From: JANPPS01 sp965246835
GTDB taxonomy: Bacteria > Pseudomonadota > Alphaproteobacteria > Acetobacterales > Acetobacteraceae
Assembly (NCBI GenBank): GCA_965246835.1
Contig: CBDFFQ010000001.1
Location: 2,418,001 to 2,482,000 of the forward strand
Direction of reading: 5' to 3'
DNA: 64,000 nucleotides
In this document: positions 1 to 8,729 of the stretch, in pieces
Layout of the letters: every line of letters starts with the position of its first letter
Numbering within the stretch: position 1 is the first letter of the stretch
Program-made: the position numbers and the translations under genes
Notes under the pieces: generated by a model
What the model was told of the DNA's origin: nothing
Databases searched by the model: none
What the model saw: only the letters and a program-made list of their open reading frames with translations

Positions 1-1535
1 TAGTCGCCGCGCTTGGTCTCCTCCGGGTCGGGCGGGGTGGCGTCGGTGACGGGCGCCGGTTGGGGGCCGAGATACAGGGAGGCGATGGAGCCGACGTGGA
101 TGAGGCGCTTCGTGCCTTCCGCCAAGGTGGCGCGGGCGACGGTCTCGGCGCCGCCGACCATGGCGGCCTTGATGGCGGCGAAGTCTGCGCCGCCGCCGCC
201 ATGGGCGAGGTTCACCACCACCGGTGCGCCGCGAATGGCCTGGCGGACGGCGTCGGCGTTGCGGATGTCGCCGCGATGGATGACCACGCGGGGGTCGCTG
301 AACAGAGCGGGCAAGTTGGCGGTACTGCGGGCCATGACGGCGACCCGCTGCCCGGCGTCCAGGAAGCGCTGGACCACGTGGCCGCCGATGAAACCGGTGC
401 CGCCGAGGATCGCAACGTCACAAGGCTGGGCGTCCGTGAGGGATGACGCCGGGACGGGGCTGGCCTTGGGGAAAGCCTGGTCGCGGATCAGTTCGCAGGT
501 GCGGACCAGGTCGGCGCCGAATGCGCCGTCGAGCTCCAGGGGCTGGTTGGCGTCGAGCGATCGGTGGAAGGCGCCGAGGCTGCCCGTCATGCTGACGAAG
601 AACGCGTCGCTGCGGGGGCGGAGCTTGGCGGTGGAGAGGCTGTAGTTGAGCAGGCCCTTGACGCTTTCGGCCGCCACGGAGGTGGCGGTGCGGAGGCCGG
701 AGAGGGTTTCGTCCACGGCTGGCAGCCAGCGGGTGCGGCCATAGGTGAAGACGCGGTTCGCGAGGATGTCGGCGACCACGACGCCATCGGCGCAGACGGC
801 GGTGATCTGCCAGAAGGGGTAGTCCTGGCCGACGGCGAAGCGGAGCTGGGCGGGGAGGCGCTCGCAGGCCAGGGAGGCATCGACGGATTGGACGAACGGG
901 ACGCCGGGCGCGATCTCGAGCGGGGGGCCGGCGAGGGCCGTGAGATCGCGGACGGGGCCGGCGAGGGCGGTGAGAAGCGAGAGGGGGTGGACGGCCTGTT
1001 CGAGGAGGATGTTGCCGGGCTCGCGGAACATCCAGTGGCCGAACTGGCGGGCGGCGAGCTGGCGGAGGGGGACGTTGTAGATGCAGCCGATCCAGGTGGG
1101 GCGGCCTAGGGCGCGGGCGTCCACCATCTGGCGCAGGCGGGCGAAGGCGGGGTGGTGGACGAAGTTCTGGTTGATGCCAAGAGGGGTGCTGGCGGCGGCG
1201 GCGATGAGGGACGTGCATTGCTCCGCGCTGGTGGCGAGTGGCTTCTCCAGCAGGACCGGCTTCTTGGCCGCGAGCAGCGGGGCTGCGGTGGCGGCGTGGA
1301 GGTCGGGCGGGACCAGGACGTGGGCGCGGTCGAAGATCGGGGCCGTAGCGTCGGCAGCAAGCGCTTCCTGAACCGAGGCGAAGGCGTGGGGGGCGCCGAT
1401 CTGCTGCGCGAGGCGCTGGGCGGCGGGAAGGTTGACGTCGACCACGGTGGTAATGGTGTGGCCGGGGAGCGTCGCCACGGCGTCGGCGTGAATGCGCGAT
1501 ATGTAACCGGCGCCGACGAGGCAGATGCGACTCAT
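1..1535 (-). CDS. Gfo/Idh/MocA oxidoreductase fused to NAD-dependent epimerase/dehydratase (partial)
   Basis: One open frame begins at ATG 1535 and runs off the left edge, so the C-terminus is missing. Residues 1 to about 370 read as a Gfo/Idh/MocA oxidoreductase: an N-terminal Rossmann start (CLVGAGYISRIHADAV), the EKP motif (LLEKPLATS) and a C-terminal substrate domain. From about residue 373 a second Rossmann fold starts (VAILGGTGFIGGHVV), typical of extended SDR sugar-nucleotide epimerases or reductases. The two domains share one frame with no stop between them. Such enzymes act on sugars or sugar nucleotides in the cytoplasm. It follows a solute-binding protein gene on the same strand, separated by a hairpin. 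The substrate cannot be told from sequence. Confidence 0.85.
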   Translation of the reverse strand, partial: MSRICLVGAGYISRIHADAVATLPGHTITTVVDVNLPAAQRLAQQIGAPHAFASVQEALAADATAPIFDRAHVLVPPDLHAATAAPLLAAKKPVLLEKPLATSAEQCTSLIAAAASTPLGINQNFVHHPAFARLRQMVDARALGRPTWIGCIYNVPLRQLAARQFGHWMFREPGNILLEQAVHPLSLLTALAGPVRDLTALAGPPLEIAPGVPFVQSVDASLACERLPAQLRFAVGQDYPFWQITAVCADGVVVADILANRVFTYGRTRWLPAVDETLSGLRTATSVAAESVKGLLNYSLSTAKLRPRSDAFFVSMTGSLGAFHRSLDANQPLELDGAFGADLVRTCELIRDQAFPKASPVPASSLTDAQPCDVAILGGTGFIGGHVVQRFLDAGQRVAVMARSTANLPALFSDPRVVIHRGDIRNADAVRQAIRGAPVVVNLAHGGGGADFAAIKAAMVGGAETVARATLAEGTKRLIHVGSIASLYLGPQPAPVTDATPPDPEETKRGD

Positions 1536-1599
1536 GAGACAAACCCTGGCTGATCGCGAGTGCGACTACCAGAATGGGCGGGTTAAAGCCATGGGCGGG

Positions 1600-1626
1600 G
1601 CCGGTCCGGGGTGATCCCGGACCGGC
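1600..1626 (-). terminator. perfect GC hairpin between binding-protein gene and oxidoreductase gene
   Basis: Arms gccggtccggg and cccggaccggc enclose a 5-base loop. On the minus strand it lies 9 bases after the binding-protein stop and about 65 bases before the next start. No U-tract follows in that direction, so it may be a weak terminator or an mRNA-stabilising hairpin rather than an intrinsic terminator. Confidence 0.45.
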
Positions 1627-1635
1627 TAAGTTTTG

Positions 1636-2970
1636 TTAGCTGCGGTAGTAGCGCTTGGCCCGGCGCTCGGCTTCCTTGGCGGCTTCTTCCGGGGTGACGG
1701 AGCCGGTGCTGGCGGCGGCGACCATGTCCACCATCACATAGTCGGCCGTGACGGCGCCGGAGGCCTCGGTGATGGGGCCGGGGTAGGCGAGCCAGCGGCT
1801 TTTCTCCATGGTCTCCCGATATAGGGTGATCTTGGGGTCGGACTTCCACACGTCACTCTCGGCATAGGCTTTCAGAGGCTGACCCCAGTAGCCGAAGCTG
1901 CCGGACATCCACTTGTCGTATTGGGGGCCTTCCATCATCCAGGTCATGTAGGCCTTGGCGGCGTTCGGGTATTTGGTGTGCTTGAAGATCATGGCGTTGA
2001 TGGCGAGCGCGGCCTCCGTGCTGACACCGGCGGGACCGATGGGCATGCGGGCGTGATTGAGGTCGGCGGCCATCTTCGCGATGACGGGGTCCTGGCTATT
2101 CTTCGCGGAGTAGTAGAGGGAGACGCCGTTCTGGGTGGCGCCGATCTCACCGGCCAGCAGGGCCTTGTTGTTGGACGGGTCGAGCCAGGATTGGGTGCCG
2201 GGGATGAAGGTCTCATACAGGGCGCGGCCGAACTTCAGCGCCTCGATCGTTTCCTTGGAGTTGATGACGACCTTGCCGGCTTCGTCGGTCATGGCGCCGC
2301 CATGGGCCCAGACGAGCCAATGGCAGTAGGAGTTCGCGTCACCGACGGCGTGGCCGAGGGCGAAGCCGGAGGGGTGTCCGGACGCCTTCAGCTTGCGGCA
2401 CATGTCGAGCATGCCGTCGAGCGTGGTGGGGAAGGTGTCGAAGCCGATCTCCTTCAGCCAGGAGATGCGGTAGATGGCCGGGCCGCCGCTGGCGCCCATG
2501 GGGATGGCGATCCACTGGTTGGTGCCGAACTTCTTGCCGTATTTCTCGGCGAGCGGATACCAGCCGCCGTATTTCTTGCCGAGGTATTCGCCGATGTCGG
2601 TGATGTCGAGCAGCTTGTCGGCATAGAGGTGGGGGTCGTCGGTCCAGCCTACCACGACGTCCGGCCCGGCGCCCGTGTTGGCGGTGACGGCGGTCTGGGG
2701 CCGGAGGTCTTCCCAGCCGGAGAAGTCGATGCGGACCTGGCATCCCGTGGCGTCGGTGAAGGCCTTGGTGTTCTCGCGGAAGATGACCTCGTCGGGCTCG
2801 ACGAACTTGGCGGGGCGAAGGACGCGGAGGGTGGCGCCCTTTTCGACCGGGAAGGTGAGGGCGGGCATGCTGGCGCCCATGACCAGTGCGGCGTTGGCGC
2901 GGCCGAGCATGCCGGCGGAGGCGAGGGCGGTGACGCCAAGGCCCATGCCGCGGCGGGTGATGTTCTGCAT
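1636..2970 (-). CDS. ABC transporter extracellular solute-binding protein (sugar type)
   Basis: 444 aa. The N-terminus MQNITRRGMGLGVTALASAG has a twin-arginine-like RR followed by a hydrophobic stretch ending ANA, so Tat or Sec export to the periplasm is likely. The body resembles family 1 carbohydrate-binding proteins (GWTDDPHLYADKLLD, ALAINAMIFKHTKYPNAAKA, WMMEGPQYDKW). A purine-rich Shine-Dalgarno (aaagggagcg on the minus strand) precedes the ATG. It lies 50 bases downstream of an ABC ATPase gene and is probably cotranscribed with it. No permease gene is adjacent in the window. The ligand is likely a sugar, polyol or glycerol phosphate, but this is inferred from family only. Confidence 0.88.
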   Translation of the reverse strand: MQNITRRGMGLGVTALASAGMLGRANAALVMGASMPALTFPVEKGATLRVLRPAKFVEPDEVIFRENTKAFTDATGCQVRIDFSGWEDLRPQTAVTANTGAGPDVVVGWTDDPHLYADKLLDITDIGEYLGKKYGGWYPLAEKYGKKFGTNQWIAIPMGASGGPAIYRISWLKEIGFDTFPTTLDGMLDMCRKLKASGHPSGFALGHAVGDANSYCHWLVWAHGGAMTDEAGKVVINSKETIEALKFGRALYETFIPGTQSWLDPSNNKALLAGEIGATQNGVSLYYSAKNSQDPVIAKMAADLNHARMPIGPAGVSTEAALAINAMIFKHTKYPNAAKAYMTWMMEGPQYDKWMSGSFGYWGQPLKAYAESDVWKSDPKITLYRETMEKSRWLAYPGPITEASGAVTADYVMVDMVAAASTGSVTPEEAAKEAERRAKRYYRS

Positions 2971-3020
2971 CTATTCGCTCCCTTTGGTGGTTTTGTTAAT
3001 GGTTGCCGGGTTGTTCCAAG

Positions 3021-4079
<1,059 letters not shown>

Positions 4080-4180
4080 GGGTGGACGCTTCCCTTGCTT
4101 GCCCTGGTTTGTGCCGGGGCGTTGACGGGGATGATACGGGTGATCGTGCCGCTTGCCTATCCGTTACGGTCGGGCCGGAG

Positions 4181-4210
4181 CTTGCCCGGCAACAACTTGC
4201 CCGGCAACTA
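4181..4210. repeat. 15-bp tandem duplication
   Basis: CTTGCCCGGCAACAA is followed directly by CTTGCCCGGCAACTA in the divergent intergenic region between the ABC ATPase and the ATP-grasp gene. It is a short tandem duplication of unknown role. Confidence 0.6.
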
Positions 4211-4304
4211 AGTGGGCGGCGGCCACGTTTTCCTGGGCATGGGTGTTCACGTGAGCGCGGGGGCTGGTTTCGCGGCGGCTCCCGACCGCGAGTGCGAACC
4301 GGTC

Positions 4305-5309
4305 ATGCCGGTATCGATGTTGGAGCGCCTTCCAAAAGCGTTGTTCTGTGTGCCGCTGGTCGCTCACTGGCTGATGCTTGGTGTTCGATATGGGAGCCTG
4401 ACGCTTCCCAGCTGCGCCAATCCGGACATTGAGTCGGGCGGGATGGCCGGGGAGAGCAAGCTGGGGTGCTTGCGGTTGATCCGGCGGGAGGATTCCGGCT
4501 GGGTCGCAGCGACCGCTTTGGTTGCGCCCGGCATGGATGCGGAGATGGTGCGCCGGGGCGCGAAGATCGGCTTTCCATTAGTGGCGAAACCGGATGTCGG
4601 CTGGTGCGGGCATGGGGTTCGCCGGGTGAACGACGTGGAGGAGTTGCGAACATATGCGCGGGGTTTTCCGGCGGGGCACTCCTTTCTCTTACAGGCGTGG
4701 CACCAGGGGCCCGTGGAGGCGGGGCTCATGTATCAGCGGATGCCGGATGCCGAGGTGGGCCGGTTGGTGGCGGTCACGGTGCGTCATGGCCCCTCGGTCG
4801 TGGGAGATGGGCGACGCAGCGTCGATGCCCTTATTGCGGCGGACCCGCGCTTGAAGCGCCAGCCTGGTTTGCGGGGCGGTGCCGATGTGCCGGGCGTTGG
4901 GGAGCAGGTCAGGCTTTCGACCGTCGCCAGCCTTCGGGTCGGCGGGCGGTATGAGGTGGTGGAGAGTGGTCTCGAAATTTTGGCGCGGCGGGTGGACCTG
5001 ATTGCCAGGGGCATGGGTGCGTTTCACGCCGGGCGATTCGACGTTATGGCGACATCGATGGAGCGGTTGCGGGCTGGGGAATTCGTGATCATCGAGGTGA
5101 ATGGGGTTGGGTCTGAGGCGATCGATGCCTGGGACCCTCGTCTTGGCCTGTTTCAAGCCCTGCGCCGTGTGCTTTCGAACCACCGGGCCGTGTTTGCGAT
5201 CGGAGCGGCGATGCGGGCGCGGGGTTGGCGGCCGATCGGGTTTGCAGGGCTTTCGATGGCGTGGTTGCGCCAGCAGCGACTAAGGCGCGGGCTGCCGGAC
5301 TCCAACTAG
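4305..5309 (+). CDS. ATP-grasp domain protein
   Basis: 334 aa from ATG 4305. An in-frame start at 4212 would add about 31 low-complexity residues and is less likely, because the family begins close to LPKALFCVPLVAHWLMLGVR. Visible features are PLVAKPDVGWCGHGVRRV (ATP-grasp lysine and glycine-rich loop), HSFLLQAWHQGPVEAGLMY, VVGDGRRSV and the metal-binding end VIIEVNGVGSEAIDAWD. ATP-grasp enzymes join a carboxylate to an amine or thiol via an acyl phosphate. The resemblance is to D-Ala-D-Ala ligase or cyanophycin-synthetase-like proteins. The substrate is unknown. It is monocistronic, divergent from the ABC genes. Confidence 0.75.
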   Translation: MPVSMLERLPKALFCVPLVAHWLMLGVRYGSLTLPSCANPDIESGGMAGESKLGCLRLIRREDSGWVAATALVAPGMDAEMVRRGAKIGFPLVAKPDVGWCGHGVRRVNDVEELRTYARGFPAGHSFLLQAWHQGPVEAGLMYQRMPDAEVGRLVAVTVRHGPSVVGDGRRSVDALIAADPRLKRQPGLRGGADVPGVGEQVRLSTVASLRVGGRYEVVESGLEILARRVDLIARGMGAFHAGRFDVMATSMERLRAGEFVIIEVNGVGSEAIDAWDPRLGLFQALRRVLSNHRAVFAIGAAMRARGWRPIGFAGLSMAWLRQQRLRRGLPDSN

Positions 5310-5508
5310 GCCGCGCAATCTGTAACGAGATCGAAATGGTGTAAAGGTGCTTTTGTATGCTTTGCGCTGCCCTGACATTAGTTGATCGAGCGGACAAATC
5401 CTGACGCGGTATTGGCTTGGGGGCAGTGAAACGGGCTTGTTCTGCGTTGACCGAGGCGGTCCTGGGCCGGTATCTCCAATGGGTGTCCAACGCCTTAGGA
5501 GTTTCTTC

Positions 5509-6189
5509 ATGAACAAGTTTCTAGCCCTCGCGGTGACCGGTCTCGTCGCCATGGGCGCGGCCCAGGCTTCCGCGGCGACGGTGTCTTATTCGACGACGTT
5601 CGGCCCGACCAAGACCGACTTCACGACCGGCACGCTGACGCTGCCGGCGTTCAGCTCGATCTTTGGCACGCTGACGGCGGTCAACCTGACTCTTGCTTCG
5701 TCCGGCACGGTGTCGGGCGGCGTGACCAACAATGCGGCGACCACTCAGGGGTTCAAAGTCTCGACCGATACGACGATCACGCTGAACAGTGGAACGGCTT
5801 CGATCAACGGCGTGTTCATCGATCTCGTGTCCACCCAGAGCTATACAGGCGCGAACGCGGTGGCGGCCGGTGCGACCGCTGGTTATGGGCCGTATGCCCC
5901 GACGGCGAACGCGTCCGTTTCACCGGCCCTGCCGCTGTCGGATTTCACGGGTTCGGCGCTGACGTTCACGGCGAGCACGCTGTCGGGCACGACGATCCTG
6001 GGTGGTGGCAACAACATCAGCGCGGCGATCGCGTCGTCGGCGAGCGGCACCATCACGGTGGATTACATCTACACCGCCGCGCCGCCGCCGCCGCCGCCGC
6101 CGCCGACCAACACGCCGGAGCCGGCCAGCATGGCGTTGTTGGGCATGGGTTTGGCCGGGCTTGGGCTGGTTCGCCGCCGTCGCGGCTGA
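5509..6189 (+). CDS. PEP-CTERM sorting protein, choice-of-anchor E type (copy 1)
   Basis: 226 aa. Start ATG 5509 follows the Shine-Dalgarno ttaggag. The signal peptide MNKFLALAVTGLVAMGAAQASA should be cleaved before ATVSYS. A beta-rich extracellular domain (TFGPTKTDFTTGTLTLPAF) leads to a Pro-rich spacer and the sorting tail TPEPASMALLGMGLAGLGLV ending in RRRR, which an exosortase would process at the membrane. It is paralogous along its whole length to the next gene. PEP-CTERM proteins generally accompany exopolysaccharide or biofilm matrix systems. No exosortase gene is in this window. Confidence 0.93.
   Translation: MNKFLALAVTGLVAMGAAQASAATVSYSTTFGPTKTDFTTGTLTLPAFSSIFGTLTAVNLTLASSGTVSGGVTNNAATTQGFKVSTDTTITLNSGTASINGVFIDLVSTQSYTGANAVAAGATAGYGPYAPTANASVSPALPLSDFTGSALTFTASTLSGTTILGGGNNISAAIASSASGTITVDYIYTAAPPPPPPPPTNTPEPASMALLGMGLAGLGLVRRRRG
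6082..6105 (+). repeat. (CCG)8 microsatellite encoding the Pro spacer of PEP-CTERM copy 1
   Basis: Eight consecutive CCG codons encode eight prolines just before TNTPEP. The paralogue downstream has a shorter proline run at the same point. Trinucleotide slippage would change spacer length without changing frame. Confidence 0.85.
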
Positions 6190-6212
6190 TTTTCCCTTCT
6201 AGGGTTTGCCGG

Positions 6213-6240
6213 AACGGCCGTCCTTCGGGGCGGCCGTTTT
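6213..6240 (+). terminator. intrinsic terminator after PEP-CTERM copy 1
   Basis: Stem acggccg / cggccgt with a loop around ttcg, followed by tttt, about 25 bases after the stop codon at 6189. Confidence 0.75.
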
Positions 6241-6451
6241 GCATTGGAGGGTGGCGCGGCCATTCGATACTAGTTCGCAACGGTGTAAGAGACTCTTTCC
6301 AGGCGTCCGGGCTCTTGGCTCAGGTTTTTATGGAAATGACGTTTTTTTTGCGAATCTTGGGTTGTGTCCGGGTTTGGAATGGTTGGTTCGCTTGACCGGC
6401 GAGGCTGCAAAACCCTAGTTGTTGGCAGCGAACAAAACCTAGGAGTTTCTG

Positions 6452-7111
6452 ATGAACAAGTTTCTTGCGGCGGCGGTAGCCGGCTTCGTTGCGCTCGGCG
6501 CGGCGCAGGCTTCGGCGGCCACCGTTTCCTATAACACCACGTTTGGCCCGACCAAGACGGACTTCACGACGGGCACGTTGACGCTTCCGGCGTTCAACAC
6601 GGCGCTCGGCACGCTGACCAGCGTGAGCCTGCTGCTGTCGTCCTCGGCGACGGTGAGCGGGACCGTGACCAACAACACGACTTCGGCGCAGGCCTTCAAG
6701 GTGACGACGACGACGAACGTTGCCCTGGCGAGCGGGATCGCGTCTGTCAACGGCGTCAACCTCGACCTGGTCACGACGCAGAGCTACTCGGGCGTTGCGG
6801 CTGGTGCGTCGGCCAATTACGGCCCGTACACGCCGTCCAACAGCTCGGCGGTTGCGTCGGCGCTGCCGCTCAGCGATTTCACGGGCGCGGCGCTCACGTT
6901 CACGGCGGGCACGCTGTCCGGCACGACGATCCTGGGCGGCGGCAACAACATCGGTGCGGCGATCGCGTCCAGCGCGTCGGGCACGGTTCAGGTGACCTAC
7001 ACCTACACCGCCGCCCCGCCGCCGCCGACGACGGTTCCGGAGCCGGCCAGCATGGCGCTGCTCGGCATGGGCCTGGCTGGCCTGGGCCTGATCCGTCGCC
7101 GCCGCGGGTAA
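6452..7111 (+). CDS. PEP-CTERM sorting protein, choice-of-anchor E type (copy 2)
   Basis: 219 aa. It has the same layout as the upstream copy: signal peptide MNKFLAAAVAGFVALGAAQASA, domain opening TVSYNTTFGPTKTDFTTG, sorting tail VPEPASMALLGMGLAGLGLI and RRRR. The Shine-Dalgarno region ctaggagtttct before ATG 6452 nearly matches that of copy 1, so the leader was duplicated with the gene. The Pro spacer is shorter. It has its own terminator, so expression is probably separate. It is predicted to be surface-anchored or released after exosortase cleavage. Confidence 0.93.
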   Translation: MNKFLAAAVAGFVALGAAQASAATVSYNTTFGPTKTDFTTGTLTLPAFNTALGTLTSVSLLLSSSATVSGTVTNNTTSAQAFKVTTTTNVALASGIASVNGVNLDLVTTQSYSGVAAGASANYGPYTPSNSSAVASALPLSDFTGAALTFTAGTLSGTTILGGGNNIGAAIASSASGTVQVTYTYTAAPPPPTTVPEPASMALLGMGLAGLGLIRRRRG

Positions 7112-7149
7112 CACTGCGCGGCTCGGAAGAGCCTAAGCGAGGACACAAG

Positions 7150-7180
7150 GACGGCCGCCCCACAAGGGCGGCCGTTTTTG
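7150..7180 (+). terminator. intrinsic terminator after PEP-CTERM copy 2
   Basis: Perfect stem acggccgccc / gggcggccgt with loop cacaa, followed by tttttg. It lies about 40 bases past the stop at 7111. Confidence 0.85.
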
Positions 7181-7291
7181 TTTTGGGGCGGCCATTTTAT
7201 TGCCGCTGTTTCAGTATTTTTTAAAGCGGAGGAAATGGCGGTAGCGATCATTTCCTGCTAACAAAGCGTCAACGCAAGACAGGAAGACAGC

Positions 7292-8725
7292 ATGGCGACC
7301 AAGACTTGGAACGGCGCGACGGCCCCGTTCACGACGGATGCGGACTGGACGGGTGGGGTTCGTCCCGGCGTGGGCGATACGGCGGTGATCAATGCCGGCA
7401 CGGTGTTCGCCACGGGGCTATTGCCGGTCGCGCTGACCATCAATCTCACGTCCAATGCCGGAAACAGCCCAGTCCTGAACCTGACCGACGCGACGATCGT
7501 TGCCAGGGACACGGTCAACGTCTCGTCTGCTGGTCCGGACTCAATTCTTGCAGTCGCAGGTACGACGATCAACCGGGGCAACATCACCCTATCCGGGAAT
7601 GGCCCGGTCATCTCGTTCCCGTCGGGCAACACGACCGCCTCATTCACCAACGAGGGTGGAATCAGCGCCGTCGGGACCGCGTCGCTGATCAGTTCGTTCG
7701 GGACGGCGACATTCACGAACAACGGCACCATCTCCTATCGTAATGCGCAGACCGCGGCGCAGGCTGACAATATATTCGCCAACATCACGGGCACGGGCAG
7801 CATCCGGTTGAACGGCCCGATCGCGTTGACGTTCAGCGGTTTGGTCGGACCTGGCCAGACGATCGTGTTCGAGCCGGGTGCCAGCGCGCTCGGTTTCACG
7901 TCCTTGGGGGCTTTCCAGGGCAGTATCGCTGGGTTCAGCTCGAACGACGACATTGCCGGGACCGGGCCGCAATGGAGCACGGCGACGTTCACGCCGACTG
8001 TGGGCGGGGGCGGCGGGACGCTCGCTTTGCTCGCAAATGGCGCGGTGGTGTCGAGCTTCAAATTCGTGGGCAACTACACGAGCCTTGCGGATTTCACGCT
8101 GACCAAGGACACCAATGTCGGGGCGATCGCGCGGACCGACATCAAGACGCGGGTGGCGGAGGTGCCGGGCCGCGTTTCCTTCACCGATACCATCACGGGC
8201 GTTTCCGGGTCGGACCCGGCGGTCGCGTATGTCGGGCCGGTTTCCTACCTTCAGTATGAATACATCTGGAACAGCACCGATGATGTCGTGATCGGGGCCA
8301 ACGTCAACAACGTGTTCCTGCATGGCGGAACCGGGACGGACGCGCTGGTGGCGATCGGCGGCAGCAACGTGCTGGATGGCGGCGGGGGCTCCAACTTCCT
8401 GGTTGGCGCGACGGGTTCGGATGGCGGGAACGATACGTTCTTCCTGGATGAGCGCGGCGGTCAGGAGACGTGGAGCACGGTCCTCAACTTCCATCGTGGC
8501 GACGCGATCTCCGTATTCGGATGGAGGGGTGGGGTGAGCACGCTACCCCTTTCGGATGACGGAACGCCGGGGTTTACCGGAGCGACGATCCACTCGGAGA
8601 TCAATGGTGCGGGAACGGGCGTCAACGGGTCGATCACGTTGGCGGGGATCAGTGTTGCCAACGCAACAAGCCTGTTGAACTTCGACACGAGCAACCCTGG
8701 ATTGCTCTACATCACCTACAAGTAG
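7292..8725 (+). CDS. secreted RTX/autotransporter-like beta-repeat protein
   Basis: 477 aa, with no N-terminal signal peptide. It begins MATKTWNGATAPFTTDADWT and continues GDTAVINAGTVFA, an N-terminal module seen in large secreted beta-helix proteins. The middle is low-complexity beta-strand sequence. Near the C-terminus are degenerate glycine-rich calcium-type repeats (FLHGGTGTDALVAIGGSNVL, GGGGSNFLVGATGSDGGNDT), then a VLNFHRGDAISVFGW segment often found at the end of such repeats. This layout points to type I secretion with an uncleaved C-terminal signal, as inference. It converges with mfd, with only 4 bases between them. Function is likely surface or matrix-associated. Confidence 0.75.
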   Translation: MATKTWNGATAPFTTDADWTGGVRPGVGDTAVINAGTVFATGLLPVALTINLTSNAGNSPVLNLTDATIVARDTVNVSSAGPDSILAVAGTTINRGNITLSGNGPVISFPSGNTTASFTNEGGISAVGTASLISSFGTATFTNNGTISYRNAQTAAQADNIFANITGTGSIRLNGPIALTFSGLVGPGQTIVFEPGASALGFTSLGAFQGSIAGFSSNDDIAGTGPQWSTATFTPTVGGGGGTLALLANGAVVSSFKFVGNYTSLADFTLTKDTNVGAIARTDIKTRVAEVPGRVSFTDTITGVSGSDPAVAYVGPVSYLQYEYIWNSTDDVVIGANVNNVFLHGGTGTDALVAIGGSNVLDGGGGSNFLVGATGSDGGNDTFFLDERGGQETWSTVLNFHRGDAISVFGWRGGVSTLPLSDDGTPGFTGATIHSEINGAGTGVNGSITLAGISVANATSLLNFDTSNPGLLYITYK

Positions 8726-8729
8726 GCGT

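Noticed and set aside
418..1542. Arg/Pro-rich minus-strand frame of 374 codons over the oxidoreductase
   Set aside because: Out of frame with the clear Gfo/Idh/MocA-SDR reading; composition is that of a GC-rich shadow.
4212..4304. Upstream start for the ATP-grasp gene
   Set aside because: The extra residues are low-complexity; family N-terminus begins near 4305.
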